Notes under the pieces: generated by a model
Told to the model about the DNA's origin: nothing
Database searches by the model: none
What the model saw: only the letters and a program-made list of their open reading frames with translations
In this document: positions 10,491 to 23,735 of the stretch, in pieces
Layout of the letters: each line of letters starts with the position of its first letter
Position numbering within the stretch: the stretch's first letter is position 1
Made by a program: the position numbers and the translations under genes
From: Pterobdella sp. o SKG-2022
Lineage: Eukaryota; Annelida; Clitellata; Hirudinida; Piscicolidae
Length of the DNA: 64,000 nt
Direction of reading: 5' to 3'
Assembly (NCBI GenBank): GCA_964035795.1
Contig: OZ038323.1
Span: 5,201,561-5,265,560 of the forward strand

Positions 10491-12535
10491 TTCGTAAGTT
10501 TTTGTAGTTATAATAAAATATCACCAATTGGAAATGTTTTGAGAGTGATGTTTGATATGCTTGTGGGTAAAAAAATTTTGGAACTTTGAAAAAATTTCTG
10601 AAATGAAGAACTACTAAGTTTTTACAATTGCCAATTGTAGTTTTTGAGAATTATATAAGCAGAAAAAATCTTCAAAATCTAAAAAAAAATTTTGAATTGA
10701 ATCAGTTTAAAATTATTTTAAAAAAATTTAACTAAAAGAGCTTGATATAAAGCTTAATGAGAATCTCTCGGCTGATTCGATTTGTCACGTGGATGAAAAG
10801 TAAATTTTAAAGAATATTATTGAAACAATAACAACTGGAGTTTTATTTCAAAATTCTATACAGTTATAGCCAATATATTCAGTGATAAAAAAATTTAAAA
10901 CTAAGAAACTGTATATAACATTTGAAAACTTGCATTAGAAATCAAAAATATATGATTAAGAATACTTGACGTAAGAAGTAATAAATTCGAAAAAACATTT
11001 TTATTAGAAATAAGCAAAAAAAACAAAAAGTTTTGATTAATAAGTGATACCATTGATATTAATTTTAAAAATACGAATTGGCGAATTATCTTTCTAGAAT
11101 ATTTCCATTTTGATTTTAAAGCAATAATTCTCGAAAAAAATCATGAAAAGAATTAATCATAGTTGCACAAACAGTATAATTTACAAATATTTTCAATTTT
11201 TTACAAATGAATACAAAAATCTGTTTACTTTTATAGTAAAAACTTTTTATAGATAGATGAAAACCGAAGTTATAATTATTATAGCCACAAGAATTTAAAG
11301 AAAATATATGCTAATCAAGAATGTATTCAAATACTAATCATTTTTCATAAAATAAAACAAATAATTTAGAATGAAAGTGAAGTACAATCGGATTATTGGG
11401 TAATGGCAAATATATTCCTATAAAAAACTAAAACTTTAGAATTTTGTGGACAAGTACTGTATGATATAGAAAAGAATTGCTGAGAAGGCCGCAAAATTAG
11501 ACCTCGTTATTTTGATTGAAAATAATAGCCCAAATGTATATTCAATAGTGTGATTAGTAGCAATACTAGGAAAATAAAAGGTGTATAATGAACAAAACTT
11601 TTGTGAGAGTCTAATGATAGTGCCAATATCCAAAAAATAGTCCATGAATGCAGCAAATTTCTTTTAAAATTAATTGATGGAATGAGTAGTCTTTACAAAT
11701 GAACATTTCATATCTATTTCAAAATGGTGTAATAAATGAAATAATATATATGTATAAATGCATTATAAATAAAGATAGTAATAACAAAAAATTCATAAAT
11801 ACGAATTTTAAACCAACCTAATGTAAAATTTATTTTGAAAAACAGAAACATTGACGTAAGATAATAGTCTCTTTAAAACAAAAATAGCTAAAATATCATC
11901 AAATCGGCTGAGTTACAATGAAAAGCTCTTTATTAGCAAACATCAAAAGATGTTAGCATGAAGATAGGTTATTTTCCTTACCTACACGGAGAAACATGAG
12001 GCGATAGTAATGATGGTGTGGCATCCTTTACTTGTTTGTCGCTAATTAAGATCGGTACTATATGTATTAAAATAATTATCGCAAGTTAAACCTATAAGTT
12101 ATCATTGAGTTTGATATTACCAACTAAAAAAGTATCAAAAAGGATAGCTTACCAATACAAGAGAATGAAATATTTGAAAATAAATTAAATAAATAAAAAA
12201 TATTAATGGTGTGATAATGAAACTTTTTTTGAAAATGCATGTTAGTTTATCTCCATGATTACAATTCCATCTAAACAGCATAAGGCAACAGTCACGTTTA
12301 GCCTTAAACTTGAGCTGTCTGGTCTGAACAGCAGTATAGAGACACCAGCTAATGTTGAGATCATATAAGCAATAATTATTCAAACACACACCTAACGACA
12401 ACTAAGTAAATCATTAATTTGATTTGAAATTCAAAAAAAGACAAAAATTAAAATATGTATAAAAAATAAAAAACATTGTAAAAAGACAAAAATTACAAAA
12501 AAAAGAATAAAAAGCATAAAGAAATACTAATGAGT
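10491..12535. other. intergenic region between flower and KSR
   Basis: Both genes are read leftwards, so this contains the flower promoter and the KSR 3' end. I see no coding exon with conserved domains. On the minus strand, near 11985-12045, a short G/C-richer segment ends in a good donor (GTGTAG then GTAAGG) and could be a non-coding first exon of flower, but nothing proves it. Confidence 0.4.
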
Positions 12536-15500
12536 TCAAAAGATGGGGTTGACACTTCGGTTGATTTGCAGGGGGTGGGAGGGACTTCTCGACAGACGTT
12601 TCTTCGGCAGACTCTTCAACCGCCTCAGAATCCATTCACAAGAGGGTCGTTTCTCGCTCTGCTGATTCCAACAACGTGTCCAAATCTCCTGTTGATAGGT
12701 TTCAATGCGTGATGTATTAGTGTGTGTGATATGTTGGTGGTAGCGAGATGTTTGGTGTACGTGATGCATTGGTCTGCATGTAGTATTATTAAGATTTTAA
12801 AAATTCAAATAAATGGTTTTATGCATTTCTTCGAATGCGATTTTAATTGTTGTATAGTTTCTAAACTCTAATTATTTGAAATACAGATGTTACTGAAGAA
12901 TAAAATAAAACATTAAGATTAAGATAAACGGTATAAACTATTAAAAAAAAACAAAAAAAGTATCACATAAAAAATCACGATAAACAAAAACAAACCAAAA
13001 AGAATATATTAAAAAACAACATAAAAAACGAAATTAAAAACAAAATGGAGACAAACAGCGTAATCTGGCTGGACGTTGAGCTTGGGCCTGCCTGTGTTCG
13101 ACCCCACAAACCATATAATTTGCTCTGGCAACAATTTACTAAGAGGCCTCTTTGACACCAACAACTCAAACCATATTGTGCTGTGTTAGTGTTGTGGAGA
13201 ATATGAGTAACGTTATTGTATTTGAGTGTTGTTATTTTTAGTGTATTATAACTCTAAAATAGTGTTGAATTGGGCTCCTTGAATGTAATAAAGGCTGAAA
13301 ATTAAAAAAAAACATATATATGCATCAAATATATAAAAAAAAGTACTGAAACAACAAGGATTAATAAGTTTTCATGAATGAAACATCATCACACACACAA
13401 CTATAATATGAACCAAAGATTAAACCCCCATAATACCCCGATAAAAGCATCCCAACGCACCCAAAAGCATAGATATCGGTGAACTTGTTGTATGGCAGGT
13501 CTGGGTGGCCTCTACACGGCCTCAGGGTGCGCACAACTTCGGGAGGCTGGTACGAAAGCCAGCCTGAAGGAATCATCAGCCATAGCCCTTCTCTGTGGTA
13601 GTGTGTTTGTGTGCGTTGTAAATTGCTCTTAGCTAAATGTTTAAATTTGACGTGAATATGTTGAAGTGAGATATCACTTTGATCAACTAATATTATTAGA
13701 TTAGAAATGTCTTATATTTTGTTCAAATTTTTCACTAAAAGTCTCAAATTCACAAAAAAAAAACAATTCCCAAAACAAAAACCACAACACAGTCACTCTG
13801 AATCACCTGGAACTCTTGCAGAGGTGGTGCAGTGACAGGCCGTAATCCGTTATGACCACCTTGCAATTAGTTTTATTTATCATTCATCAGTTCAGCTTAA
13901 CATCAAGCTAGTTGCACGCAACCAATCATCAACATTTTTATCTTTCTCATCACCACCACCATCCTACTCTTTCACATCATCACACCCTCCGCCACTCTTC
14001 TTTTAATCAACATCATCATACTGAAATAAATCAATTCAAGACAAACCTTAAAAATGCCAGTATTATTTTTTGAAAGAAAAATATTGTTCGATCTCAGATT
14101 TTTGTGCACAATGTCCTTTGCATGCAAAAAACCCAATCCCTGCAATTATAGATGGGTGTCAATCAATAGCGCCTCTGCCGCCTAACTTGGCGCCAACAAT
14201 ACAATTTTACGGAACAAATAGTGTGCAAAACCTTTCACTACAAATGTTGCATTTTCGAGTAAATAACTGTTTGTTTTTTATTAACTTACTTACTTTTGCG
14301 CATTAGTAAAAACATAGGAATAAAAAAAATAATGAATATAATAAATAAAAAAATAGCAATTATAAAAATAGTAAAAGTAATAACGATAACAAGCAATAGA
14401 AGAACCTGTGCAACTTGGGAAGCAATGGTGATGGCCTGATCAAGAGCAAACTTCTTCTTGTGAGTGTGTATCATGTCGTTGATGTTGCTGCCTTCGATGT
14501 AACTGATATGGTAAAGTACAATGCACAATGGCGGAGTTAGAAACATAATGAAGTTTTCTCAGCATCAAATGATTTGGATGATGAGACAACAAAAAGTGAA
14601 TATAAAAAATCAGAAACGATCAAGTACTCGAATTTAATTTTTAACCCATTTTTATCCACCACCAATAATGATTATAAATTACTATGTAACATTGTTAATC
14701 ATTGATAGACACCACTCCATCCCTCATACCTGGTTACAATGGCCAGCCGATGGTTGTCCACACAGGCCCCCATGAACAACACCAGGCTCTCGTGCTTTGT
14801 CTTCTTCAAATTTGCTACCTCCAATTTGAAGGCTTTCCTGTGCTGTTGGAACTTCTGTGTGTGTGTAATGTATAAAAATTTTATTATAAACCTAATATAA
14901 AAACACTTTCTTAAATATGTAAGTTCATTTTACGAAAAGCTTTGTGGACTAAAATGAACTGCAAAAAGCGTTTTTTTTTGAATATTTATGTTAGGCTTGA
15001 GAATTAGCATAACACAAACCTCATTATCATCAGCATCATCAGTGTTGAGTAGTTTGATAGCCACATCCCCGTGCCACAAGCCCCTGATAGACATTTTTGT
15101 TGGTTTCTATCTATCTATCTACCTTCCTATTTATCACAACCCGATAAGCACCACTTACTTATAAACAGTGCCAAATCTGCCTTCTCCTATCATTGCAAGG
15201 ATCTTCACCTCTTCGAATGGAATACTGAGGTCTTTTAAGGAAATCTGACAGTGTTGTGTTGTTAATCAGCACATTTTCAACATTCAATGAGATAACATTG
15301 GAATCAATATCATAAATAATCATTAAGCAAATATAACGAATGCGAGAAAATAATAAAAACATTAAAAAAAGCCATACTACGTGTAATACTAATATTAATG
15401 AAAAATAAAAGCATGAAACAAAAATAATAAAGTCAATGATAATGTAACTAAACAACATACACTATGATCCCTGTTGATGAGAACATCATCACACGAGTCC

Positions 15501-15665
15501 ACAGAGTCATGGTAGTCCATTGTCGTCTGCTCACCACTGCTGCATCCACTACCCGTCTGTGTGTGTTGTTAGGTGGGTGTTTGTGCACGTTTTTCAAACA
15601 AGTGATATTAATTAGATGAATATATAACAATTATAATGACGATTTTTCTAATGCTTGTGATGCTC

Positions 15666-15727
<62 letters not shown>

Positions 15728-18700
15728 AAGAGAGAAAACTTGTGTTTAAATGCATAAGTTATAGCTTACCCTAATAGAATATACTGCTTCACACAACAAT
15801 GATACCAGAATATAAGCTTTTAGATACCTGCTACAGGAGTCTACTGTTACCCAGGTTATAACAAAAAAAAAACAGCCTTTAACTATAAGGAACATGGTTT
15901 GGTGCAGTTTATCATAGTCTAAGGCCAAGAATACATTGAAGCACAAATGACAAAAATAGTGATCAATACTAGTGAAAGATTTACTGAATCCCAATTACAC
16001 GCCATACCAATGATTATATGGGTAGAAGCATACAAAATTAGAGAAAACTAGTAAAAAAAATGGCATTAATGATAATATTTAAAAAATTATAATACAAAAA
16101 AGCAAAAAATATAACTCACAATGGTCTTATCACTTTTGTCGCTGTCTGTAGTTGCTATAACATCCCTGCAGGAGTGAATAATAATAACAATAACTTTAAT
16201 CTTTATCTTAATTTGTTTTATTATTATCATGATCATTATTAGTATTATGTCAAGGGCTATGTTATCTAACGGGTTGGAGGTGATTGTGGAATGAGACAAC
16301 TCAAATGTCGATACAACGTATGGGTCCCCTGCTTCTGTTCAGTGGTTTCACGATAAAAATAATAATAATGAAAATAATAATTGAAGAAACCAAAAAAATT
16401 AATGAAACCTTAAAACAAATAATAATATAAAATATATATTTTAATTATTAATAAACTTTAAAATATTTAAACCAATTGAATTACTTTGATACGAAGGGTT
16501 TTTTGAGAAGTATGATGGCGATGACGACGAAGAAGATGTACAGGAAGAATTGGAACTGGATTCAAGTTGTGCGTTGTGGTGTTCGAGTTGGTGTGAGGAA
16601 GCGTGCCTATGTTCGCCATGCTCCGTGTGTTGTTTGCTGAGAATTTCTTGCTGCTTGAGAAGTTTTTGTTGCTGTTGCGTTAGTTTTGATTTTTTGACGC
16701 CGTGTTTGTGCATCAAAAAGCCCCGGTAGGCTTGTTTGGTGTGGGAATTCGTTGAACCTTTAATAAATAAACAAATAAATAAACATGAATAAATTAATTA
16801 ACATAAATAAAAGCCGGGATGTAATGTATTCAAAATACAAGGCCATAAAAGCATTTATGCAAAATGATCCTACCTCCACACACTTTCTTGCACTTGGCGG
16901 CACAGTCGTTATGGAACTTCATTCTGCAATTGATTAATGACTTACAAACACCCACAAAGATAGTTCTCAAATATGCACCAAAAGATGGTGTTATCTACAT
17001 AGACGCATGAAAAATGCTTTGAGCTTGAGCTCAAAAGTGAACTAAAAAATCATCCTTACTAGATCTCCCACAAGGGTAACATAATGTACTATGAGTAATC
17101 ACCAAGAGGTGACCACCCTGCACTAACTTGCAGTACTTGCACACTCGGGATATGAAGATGAGAGGGCGATGACAAAGATCACAAGAGCCCCACACCGGCC
17201 TGCTATTGAATCTGACGTTGTGTGTATAAATATTTATAAATGTGTGTGTGTGTGTGTGTGTGTGTGCATTTTTGTGCGTAAGTATGCGTGACATATTCTC
17301 AAACTGATTTGATAAAACAGGTTTTAACAAAACTGAAGCTTCTTAATTTGTTATACCAGTTTTTTTATATTACATAGAAACTTGGATTTTAGTTCGTTAC
17401 CACATCCAAAAAAATCAAGTCTTTAATAACAAAAAGATTGAAATATTGAACGGAACTTTTTTTTGCGTAAAAATGGAAAACACAAAACTGAAAAAAACAC
17501 CACATGCAATCAAGAAACAAGAAAAAAAAGCTGACAAAAAACTTTTGGTAAGATAAAGATTAAATATAACAGAAACGAATTTTCAATAAAAAAGTACCAA
17601 ATACCATCTACTAAGGTATTTTTAGTTATGCATAAACTTGTTTGAATAAATAAATACAATATTTAACTATGCAACTTTATATAATGTTAAAACAAATTTT
17701 ATATGATAAAAAAATAGCATTTTTATTGATAATAGTAAAAATATATTGAATTACTTATGGGTGATTCTGAAGCTTATGTCTGATGTTGCAGAGAGAACTT
17801 GTAAGTGGCTTGCTGTAATAAATTACTATCATGTCCTACTGGCATATGAACATGAGTGAAAACAATATTTATGAATCAAAACAGAATGGTAAATTTTATT
17901 TTAAAAACATATTTATTATTGATCAAAAACACAATCTAAATAAACGAAAAATTTAAGAGCCTATATGAGTTTATGATGAGTTTAAATCTCTCACCATCGA
18001 TGCTGCTGAGAACATCATCACTGACACTGTGGTTCTTGTGGTCACTCTTGGGGGTGTTGAGGTGGAATGGAGAGGCTGAAAGACCCTCTGTACTGCCCAC
18101 AAGATTACCTCGACTCACCTTCTTCTTGAAGAAACTCCTGGTTGTGGTCGTTTGTGGGTGGGTTTATGGTGATTTTGAGCATTCAAATTGTAGCACAAAA
18201 ATAACTGATTATGAACAAAACTGCGGCAGAACTGCCAACCGTAGCTTAAAATCGAGACCATCTTGTGACACCTTGTTGAACAACTGTGACTCATGTGACT
18301 TGCTCTTTGTGAGAGGATCAAATGACCAATCAATCTTCCTTCCAAGGGGTGGTGTTGTTGGAAACTTCTTCTGACTTTTAGAAAACGGAGTGGATGGTGG
18401 TGTCATGATTGGTAGCGTTGTGGTCTTGGGATTCAGATGATTTGAGATCGGATGGTTCGGAAAAGAAGGGGGTGTTTTTCGTGGGAGAGAAGCGGTTTCG
18501 GATGGCAGAGATGAGGTAGAAGGGCGTTGTTGGTGGAAGTGGTGATGATGGCGAGGAGGTTTGGGAGAGTAGTGGAGTGTGGAAGTCTTGAAATTGGTCC
18601 AACTGAGGTCTTCCTTTTGACTTGTGCCCAGCAGTTTCATTTCTGTTCAATCAGTATCAAATTATATTCGTTACACTCTTTATTATTATATATTTCAAAT

Positions 18701-21495
18701 ATTACAGATTAGAGACATAGATAGATTAGCTATAACAAAACTTATTTATAAATACTTGAATATAAATTAGAATGTCTCTACAATAATGAAAATGTTGAGT
18801 ACAAACTATACATCAGCTTCTTACTACTAAATTAGTAATAAACTGTTTTTTATAGTAAAACATTTAAAGAATTTTAAAACTGAATAATCAACTAAATGAT
18901 GAAATTAAATAAAAAATAAAAAAAAATAAAAATCAGATGCTAAAATAAACATTTTTCTTATGTACATACCTTTCTTCAAATTCTGCACAGCAGTAATTAA
19001 TACTTTTTTATCATTTTCTTCTTTTTCGTTTTTTAGTCGTTCTTTCAACTCATCCAAACTCATTTCTACCATTTCCAGCAAGGTCATTGTCCTACTCAAG
19101 CTCTGGTGGTTTGAGTGTGATGATTAAATGACAATTGCTAGATAGGATTGTGATAATGATGTGGTAATATGAAGGAAGCTGGCTTAGCATCACTGTGATT
19201 TTGGCTATTACAGTTACAATGCAATACAATTTCAAATGTGAATACAGATGATAAATATTAATGATAAGAGTAATTTATATTTATTTATCCTTATTAGATT
19301 ATACTACTATACAGGCTCCACTAATTATGCTAAATAGTATCAGTTAATTTTTCCTTTTTTTAACCATTTCAACTTTTTGATACAATCAAATAAAATAATG
19401 TTATTTGAGAGCTACCAGAAGCTCAAAAAATACTTCAAGTACTCCAAAACAGCAAAATGACGTAAAAGAAGCAAAAAAATAAGTTTAAAAAGAATAGCAC
19501 TGTTTCTTTATTGAATTAGAATCTTTTGACTGAACCTCTAAGCATGAGCTGCAGTTTGGCATTAGAAAGTGAAAGTTGAGAACAATGTGGGTGTAAGATG
19601 ATGTTTAAAAATGTAGAAGAATTTAAAGATTGAGTTAATTACATGAAAAACAACATTTGCAATAGTGATGAGTAGATAAATAAAAAGTAAAAATCCTCTA
19701 TCAATAATACTTGTGATGATGTGATTATTTGCTTCAAAGGTATGAAGAAAGTTTGAATGAAAATTTTAAAGTGAGTTCAACCTATAAAAAAAAAATGGAA
19801 ATCTATAAAAGAAAGAAATAAAAGCAAGTGTAGACCTTTCAGATAATGAAGCTATGGTACCTAGGATTCACTATTAAAAAAGGTGATTATCATAGAAGAA
19901 AGCATGAAAGCATGATACAAATTTTTGAAAAAAAATCTTAAGACTAGTGTAAAAAATTTACTGCAACAAATGTTAACATACTATTTTTTAAAAATTAAAA
20001 TGCTGCCAATAAGAAAAAAATTTAAAATATAAGGAATATAAATTTTGAGTGTACTGAGTATAAATGGGTTTAAAGAACTGCATGAAATCACGAAGTGAAG
20101 CACAAAAGCCTCATTGAGATGATTTGACCTATACTGGAATATTTGCATAATAAAATTTATCATTATTATAATTGGTCTGAAAGAATGTTTTAATTAAGCC
20201 ACAAAAATCAAAAATAATTGGAAACAAATGTTTTTTCAAGAAGTCTCAAAGTAATAATACAAAATAAAACAGTTATTAACAGGAGATTTGGTGTTTCAAC
20301 CAAAATGAGTAAGATATTCTGAAAAAAAAAGATAGAGCTATGGTCAAAGCAATTTGTGGAGTAAAATTATCAAATGACTTCAAAAAGAAATCTTTATTTG
20401 ATAGGCTAAGTTTAAGAATAATGTTAGAGAAATTGACCAAAACTAGTGTTGTAATATAGTTTGGTCATGTAATAAAAAGAAAAAAAAATTTTCAAAAAAA
20501 GCATTCAATTTTGAAATAGATGGTTTATAAAATAAGGGTAGGCTTAAGATGAGGTGGAAAAGCAAAATCACATCAAAAATAATTAAATTAGGTTGAAAAG
20601 AAATGATGCTTTTAATAAAAAAAAATAAAAATTAAGTGAATACAAAATTGCAAAAACTGCTTTGACCACCCTTAGTATAATGGAGATTGAAGATGGTTTT
20701 GAAATCTTCAAATCTCTCATTATTTTTCTATTAAAAAGGTATGACAATTTTATAACTTTTTCCTAGTACTTCAATGAATGATATACCTCCATAAAATACT
20801 ATAAAAATAAAAGTATTATAAAACTACTCACATCAATAAGCAACTTATTAACACCAACAACCCTCAGCCAGTTCTCTATATCTTCATCACTGTTATTTAG
20901 GTTGTTCTTGTTGTTACCATTGCTGATATTTTCAGTATGACTTTTATTGTTTTTGAGGTTCAAATTTTCAAAGTTGTTGTTATTATTATTATTGAGCTTG
21001 AAAAGACTGTTTAAACCCTTATTTGTAAGATTTGTACATTCATGGTTTTTATTATTAGTATTTGTAATATTATTGTTGTTTTTTTTGTTATTCTTGTTAT
21101 TTTGTGTCTTCAATTGAGCTAGAAGTAGCTTTCCAAACATATTAATAAGCTTATTCTGAAATTGTATTTGAAAATTATTGTCTAACAGTTAAATGCATTT
21201 TTATATGAATGATATTATTCAAAATTTAACTTCCAAAATAGCAAACTATATAAACTTGAAAAGCATCCAAAATTATGTGTTTTGTAACAAATTCACAAAC
21301 ATTAATAACAAGTGTTCATTGAAAAATTTTAAGCTAGAAATAAAAAAATAAAACTACCTCGCTTTCATTAATTTCTTTTTTGTACAAATCATCTAACTCT
21401 TTACATTGTCTTAATCCTTCTAATTGTTTGGATGCTAAATCAATGGCACTTCTTGTAGCGGAAAGCGAACTCAAATTTCCACCATTTTCACCCAT
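12536..21495 (-). CDS. KSR: kinase suppressor of Ras (KSR), 21 exons
   Basis: KSR is a scaffold that binds RAF, MEK and ERK. Exons: 21358-21495, 20832-21155, 18970-19102, 18272-18642, 17995-18118, 17755-17812, 17128-17211, 16874-16923, 16485-16757, 16271-16334, 16120-16165, 15461-15556, 15159-15244, 15020-15083, 14730-14854, 14406-14502, 14047-14139, 13807-13859, 13437-13592, 13057-13147, 12536-12688; all phases fit, giving about 892 residues. In order: an N-terminal CA1/SAM-like region interrupted by a poly-Asn run (ENWLRVVGVNKLLI, MSLDELKERL), a proline-rich CA2 part with SKSHESQL (the 14-3-3 site region), a C1 zinc finger (CDLC, CKYC, HNDC, last Cys VC), a Ser/Thr-rich linker, and a kinase domain with GEGRFG, VAIK, LVLFMGAC, HKNLRSNN, DYG, DIYAFG and a RLSRSPSHP tail. 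The usual HKD and DFG are HKN and DYG. The boundary between exons 4 and 5 is the least certain. Confidence 0.94.
15668..15724. repeat. (TG)n microsatellite
   Basis: About 28 uninterrupted TG dinucleotides, in a KSR intron between the exons ending at 15556 and starting at 16120. Confidence 0.97.
17241..17266. repeat. (TG)n microsatellite
   Basis: Thirteen TG units in the KSR intron immediately before the C1-domain exon. Confidence 0.95.
20330..20690 (+). pseudogene. decayed LINE C-terminal fragment in a KSR intron
   Basis: From 20340 a plus-strand frame reads MVKAICGVKLSND, then LFDRLSLRIMLEKL, a stop codon, and FGHVIKRK. This is the well-known LINE tail pattern in which RMMCGV, a helix, and RWYGHVLRR follow one another. 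Further remnants continue in A-rich sequence to about 20690, including a segment resembling RGRPKMTWK and a final LNRTKW-like part. It is antisense to KSR and lies in the intron between exons 2 and 3. Many stops make it non-functional. Confidence 0.65.
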
Positions 21496-22795
21496 ATTGA
21501 CTTTTTATAAAAATAAATTCAAACATTAAACAAAATTTTATGTTCTAAACCATTTGATTCCTAACTTACCTATTTTAACACCCTTTATGGAATTTACAAA
21601 AGTAAGTAAAGTCATAACATAGATGTTAAAACAAAACTTTAAAAAATTTTTTATTAAAATTATTTAATTTTTTAAAAACTAAAAAATTTTTTTATTGTAA
21701 AAATATTATTTAATTTTTCAATACTCGTATCACCTGGTAGTTCATATGCTAAAAGTTTGCTAGCATTCATTTAGTAAGTTGACTGTTCTATTTACACAGA
21801 TAAATTCACTGACATAGGTGTTTGAAATAATATAACACTAGTTTTTATAAAAAATTTAATTTATTTAATCTTGTTAGTGAACTTTTTAACAGTTTTTTTG
21901 GAACAAATATGCTTCGAAAAGGTAAAACTTTAAAGTTTTAGTTTATAATAATTTTTAAAATTAATCGTTTCTTCGTTAAAAATTATAAATTACATATAAA
22001 CCTAATTTATTCATTAAGACGATTGAAAATTGATTATTGAGCTGAGCAAGAATTAACTGATAAAGTAGCAAATAATTAAAAAACGCATAAACTTAATTAA
22101 AGCTAAATTTTTTGGTTTCTACCGAAAAAGTTTTGTTTTTTCAGTTTTTTAATAAATATACTAGTTTGAAACTTTAATATTTTAAAATTCGATAATATCT
22201 CCTAAGAAATTCATTTATCTCTGATATAATTTAAGAGAAAAAAAGATTCTGAAGGTTACTAAATTTATAATTTTTGCTTTAGAAAGTTTCAAAGATAAAC
22301 TTGAAGCGATGTTTTTTTCTATATTTTTAAATAGTCTATTTTAATCTGAAATAAATTATATTATTAGGCACAATTCAGCTAAAATTCTAATAAAATCTTT
22401 ATTTTTCATAGCTTTCGAGAATGATTTGCAACTTTGAGAAAATAGTTAAAGTAATAGTATGCATCTATAAATATCAGAAGTTATTAATAATATTTATGCA
22501 CAAGTTAAATTATTTACCTAAATAAAACGAATAACATAATAGTACAAATGCTCGAAGTCATGTGATTATAAATAATAAATAAACTTTAACTTATTCAAAA
22601 AATTCGTCCAATCATAATACTGCGAACGATTTTAAAATCAGTTTCAATATCTTCATTTTTCGATGCTTTTGCAAATATTTATGAATTTTTTTTTGATTTA
22701 TATTGTTATTATTTATATTTGAAAGTAGGTAAAAAGTTTCGCATGACGTCAGCTAATCAGCATAATCGATATCCTTACAGATGTTGAATGAATCG

Positions 22796-22829
<34 letters not shown>

Positions 22830-23735
22830 CAGTATTCATAATAATCATTAAAAATATAATAGTATTGAAAAAAATCATAATTATAATAATAACCAAATGT
22901 TTATAGGAATAATTTGGGAAATATTTCAAATAAGAATGATTTTTGAAAAAAATTTAATCATATTTTAAAAAATGTATATTTAGATCCATTGTTTTTCAAA
23001 TTAAAATAAGGCCGTTCTTCAGTTCAAGCATAACAACATTATTTAAATAAATATTTTCTCACCTATCTCATCATATTTTTGCCTTTTTGATACATTTAAC
23101 TTTCATAACCATTCTGAAGAAATTACAGATAACTTTTTCCATCAGTACATAAAATTTTTTTCATATCTTTCATTCAAAACCACCCACTACCAAAAAACAC
23201 GAGTCAAAATCTTTTCCATTCTTTTAAAGCTAATTTTCCAAACATTGGTATGATAATTTTTGATTCAATTAGAAATATCTACATAAACGCTGAAGTGATT
23301 TTCGAAGCAATCATAAACTATCTGTTGGTCATATGATGAAGCGTGGGTGGGCTGATATGTAAAAATGGCTGTTCACTTACTTTATTTTCAAGCATTTTCA
23401 ATTTCCAGCTATGAATAAAATTATGTTTTATTTACAGAATTAAAAACAACAAAAAACATGAGGAATTGAAAAATTAAAAATGGGAAAAAATAAAAAAATT
23501 ATACGAAAAAATAAAAAGAAAAAAGTCGATCAATCAAAACCAACACAAGAAGCCTCCAGTGCCCTTGAATAGTCACTCTAGAATACCTTCATTTGAAAAT
23601 CTCAATTTGAAACTTTCAAAAGTTAAATTTGTGCTGATACTACAATCACTGTTAACATTATTTCCAATTTGAAAACACCACGTCAATAATATTAAAGTTG
23701 AAAAAAACAGTTTGAAAGCCTTAAAATACTTGAAG
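21496..23735. promoter_or_regulatory. divergent intergenic region between KSR and SLP
   Basis: KSR runs left and the synaptotagmin-like gene runs right, so this 2.2-kb AT-rich region should hold both promoters. It contains a run of about ten AAT units (22796-22825). I can point to no specific promoter element with confidence. Confidence 0.5.
22796..22825. repeat. (AAT)n microsatellite
   Basis: About ten consecutive AAT units in the KSR/SLP divergent intergenic region. Confidence 0.95.

Noticed and set aside
11985..12050. First exon of flower with an in-frame ATG
   Set aside because: The donor is good, but joining it to the exon at 10490 lacks an acceptor that keeps a meaningful frame; at most it is a 5' untranslated exon.
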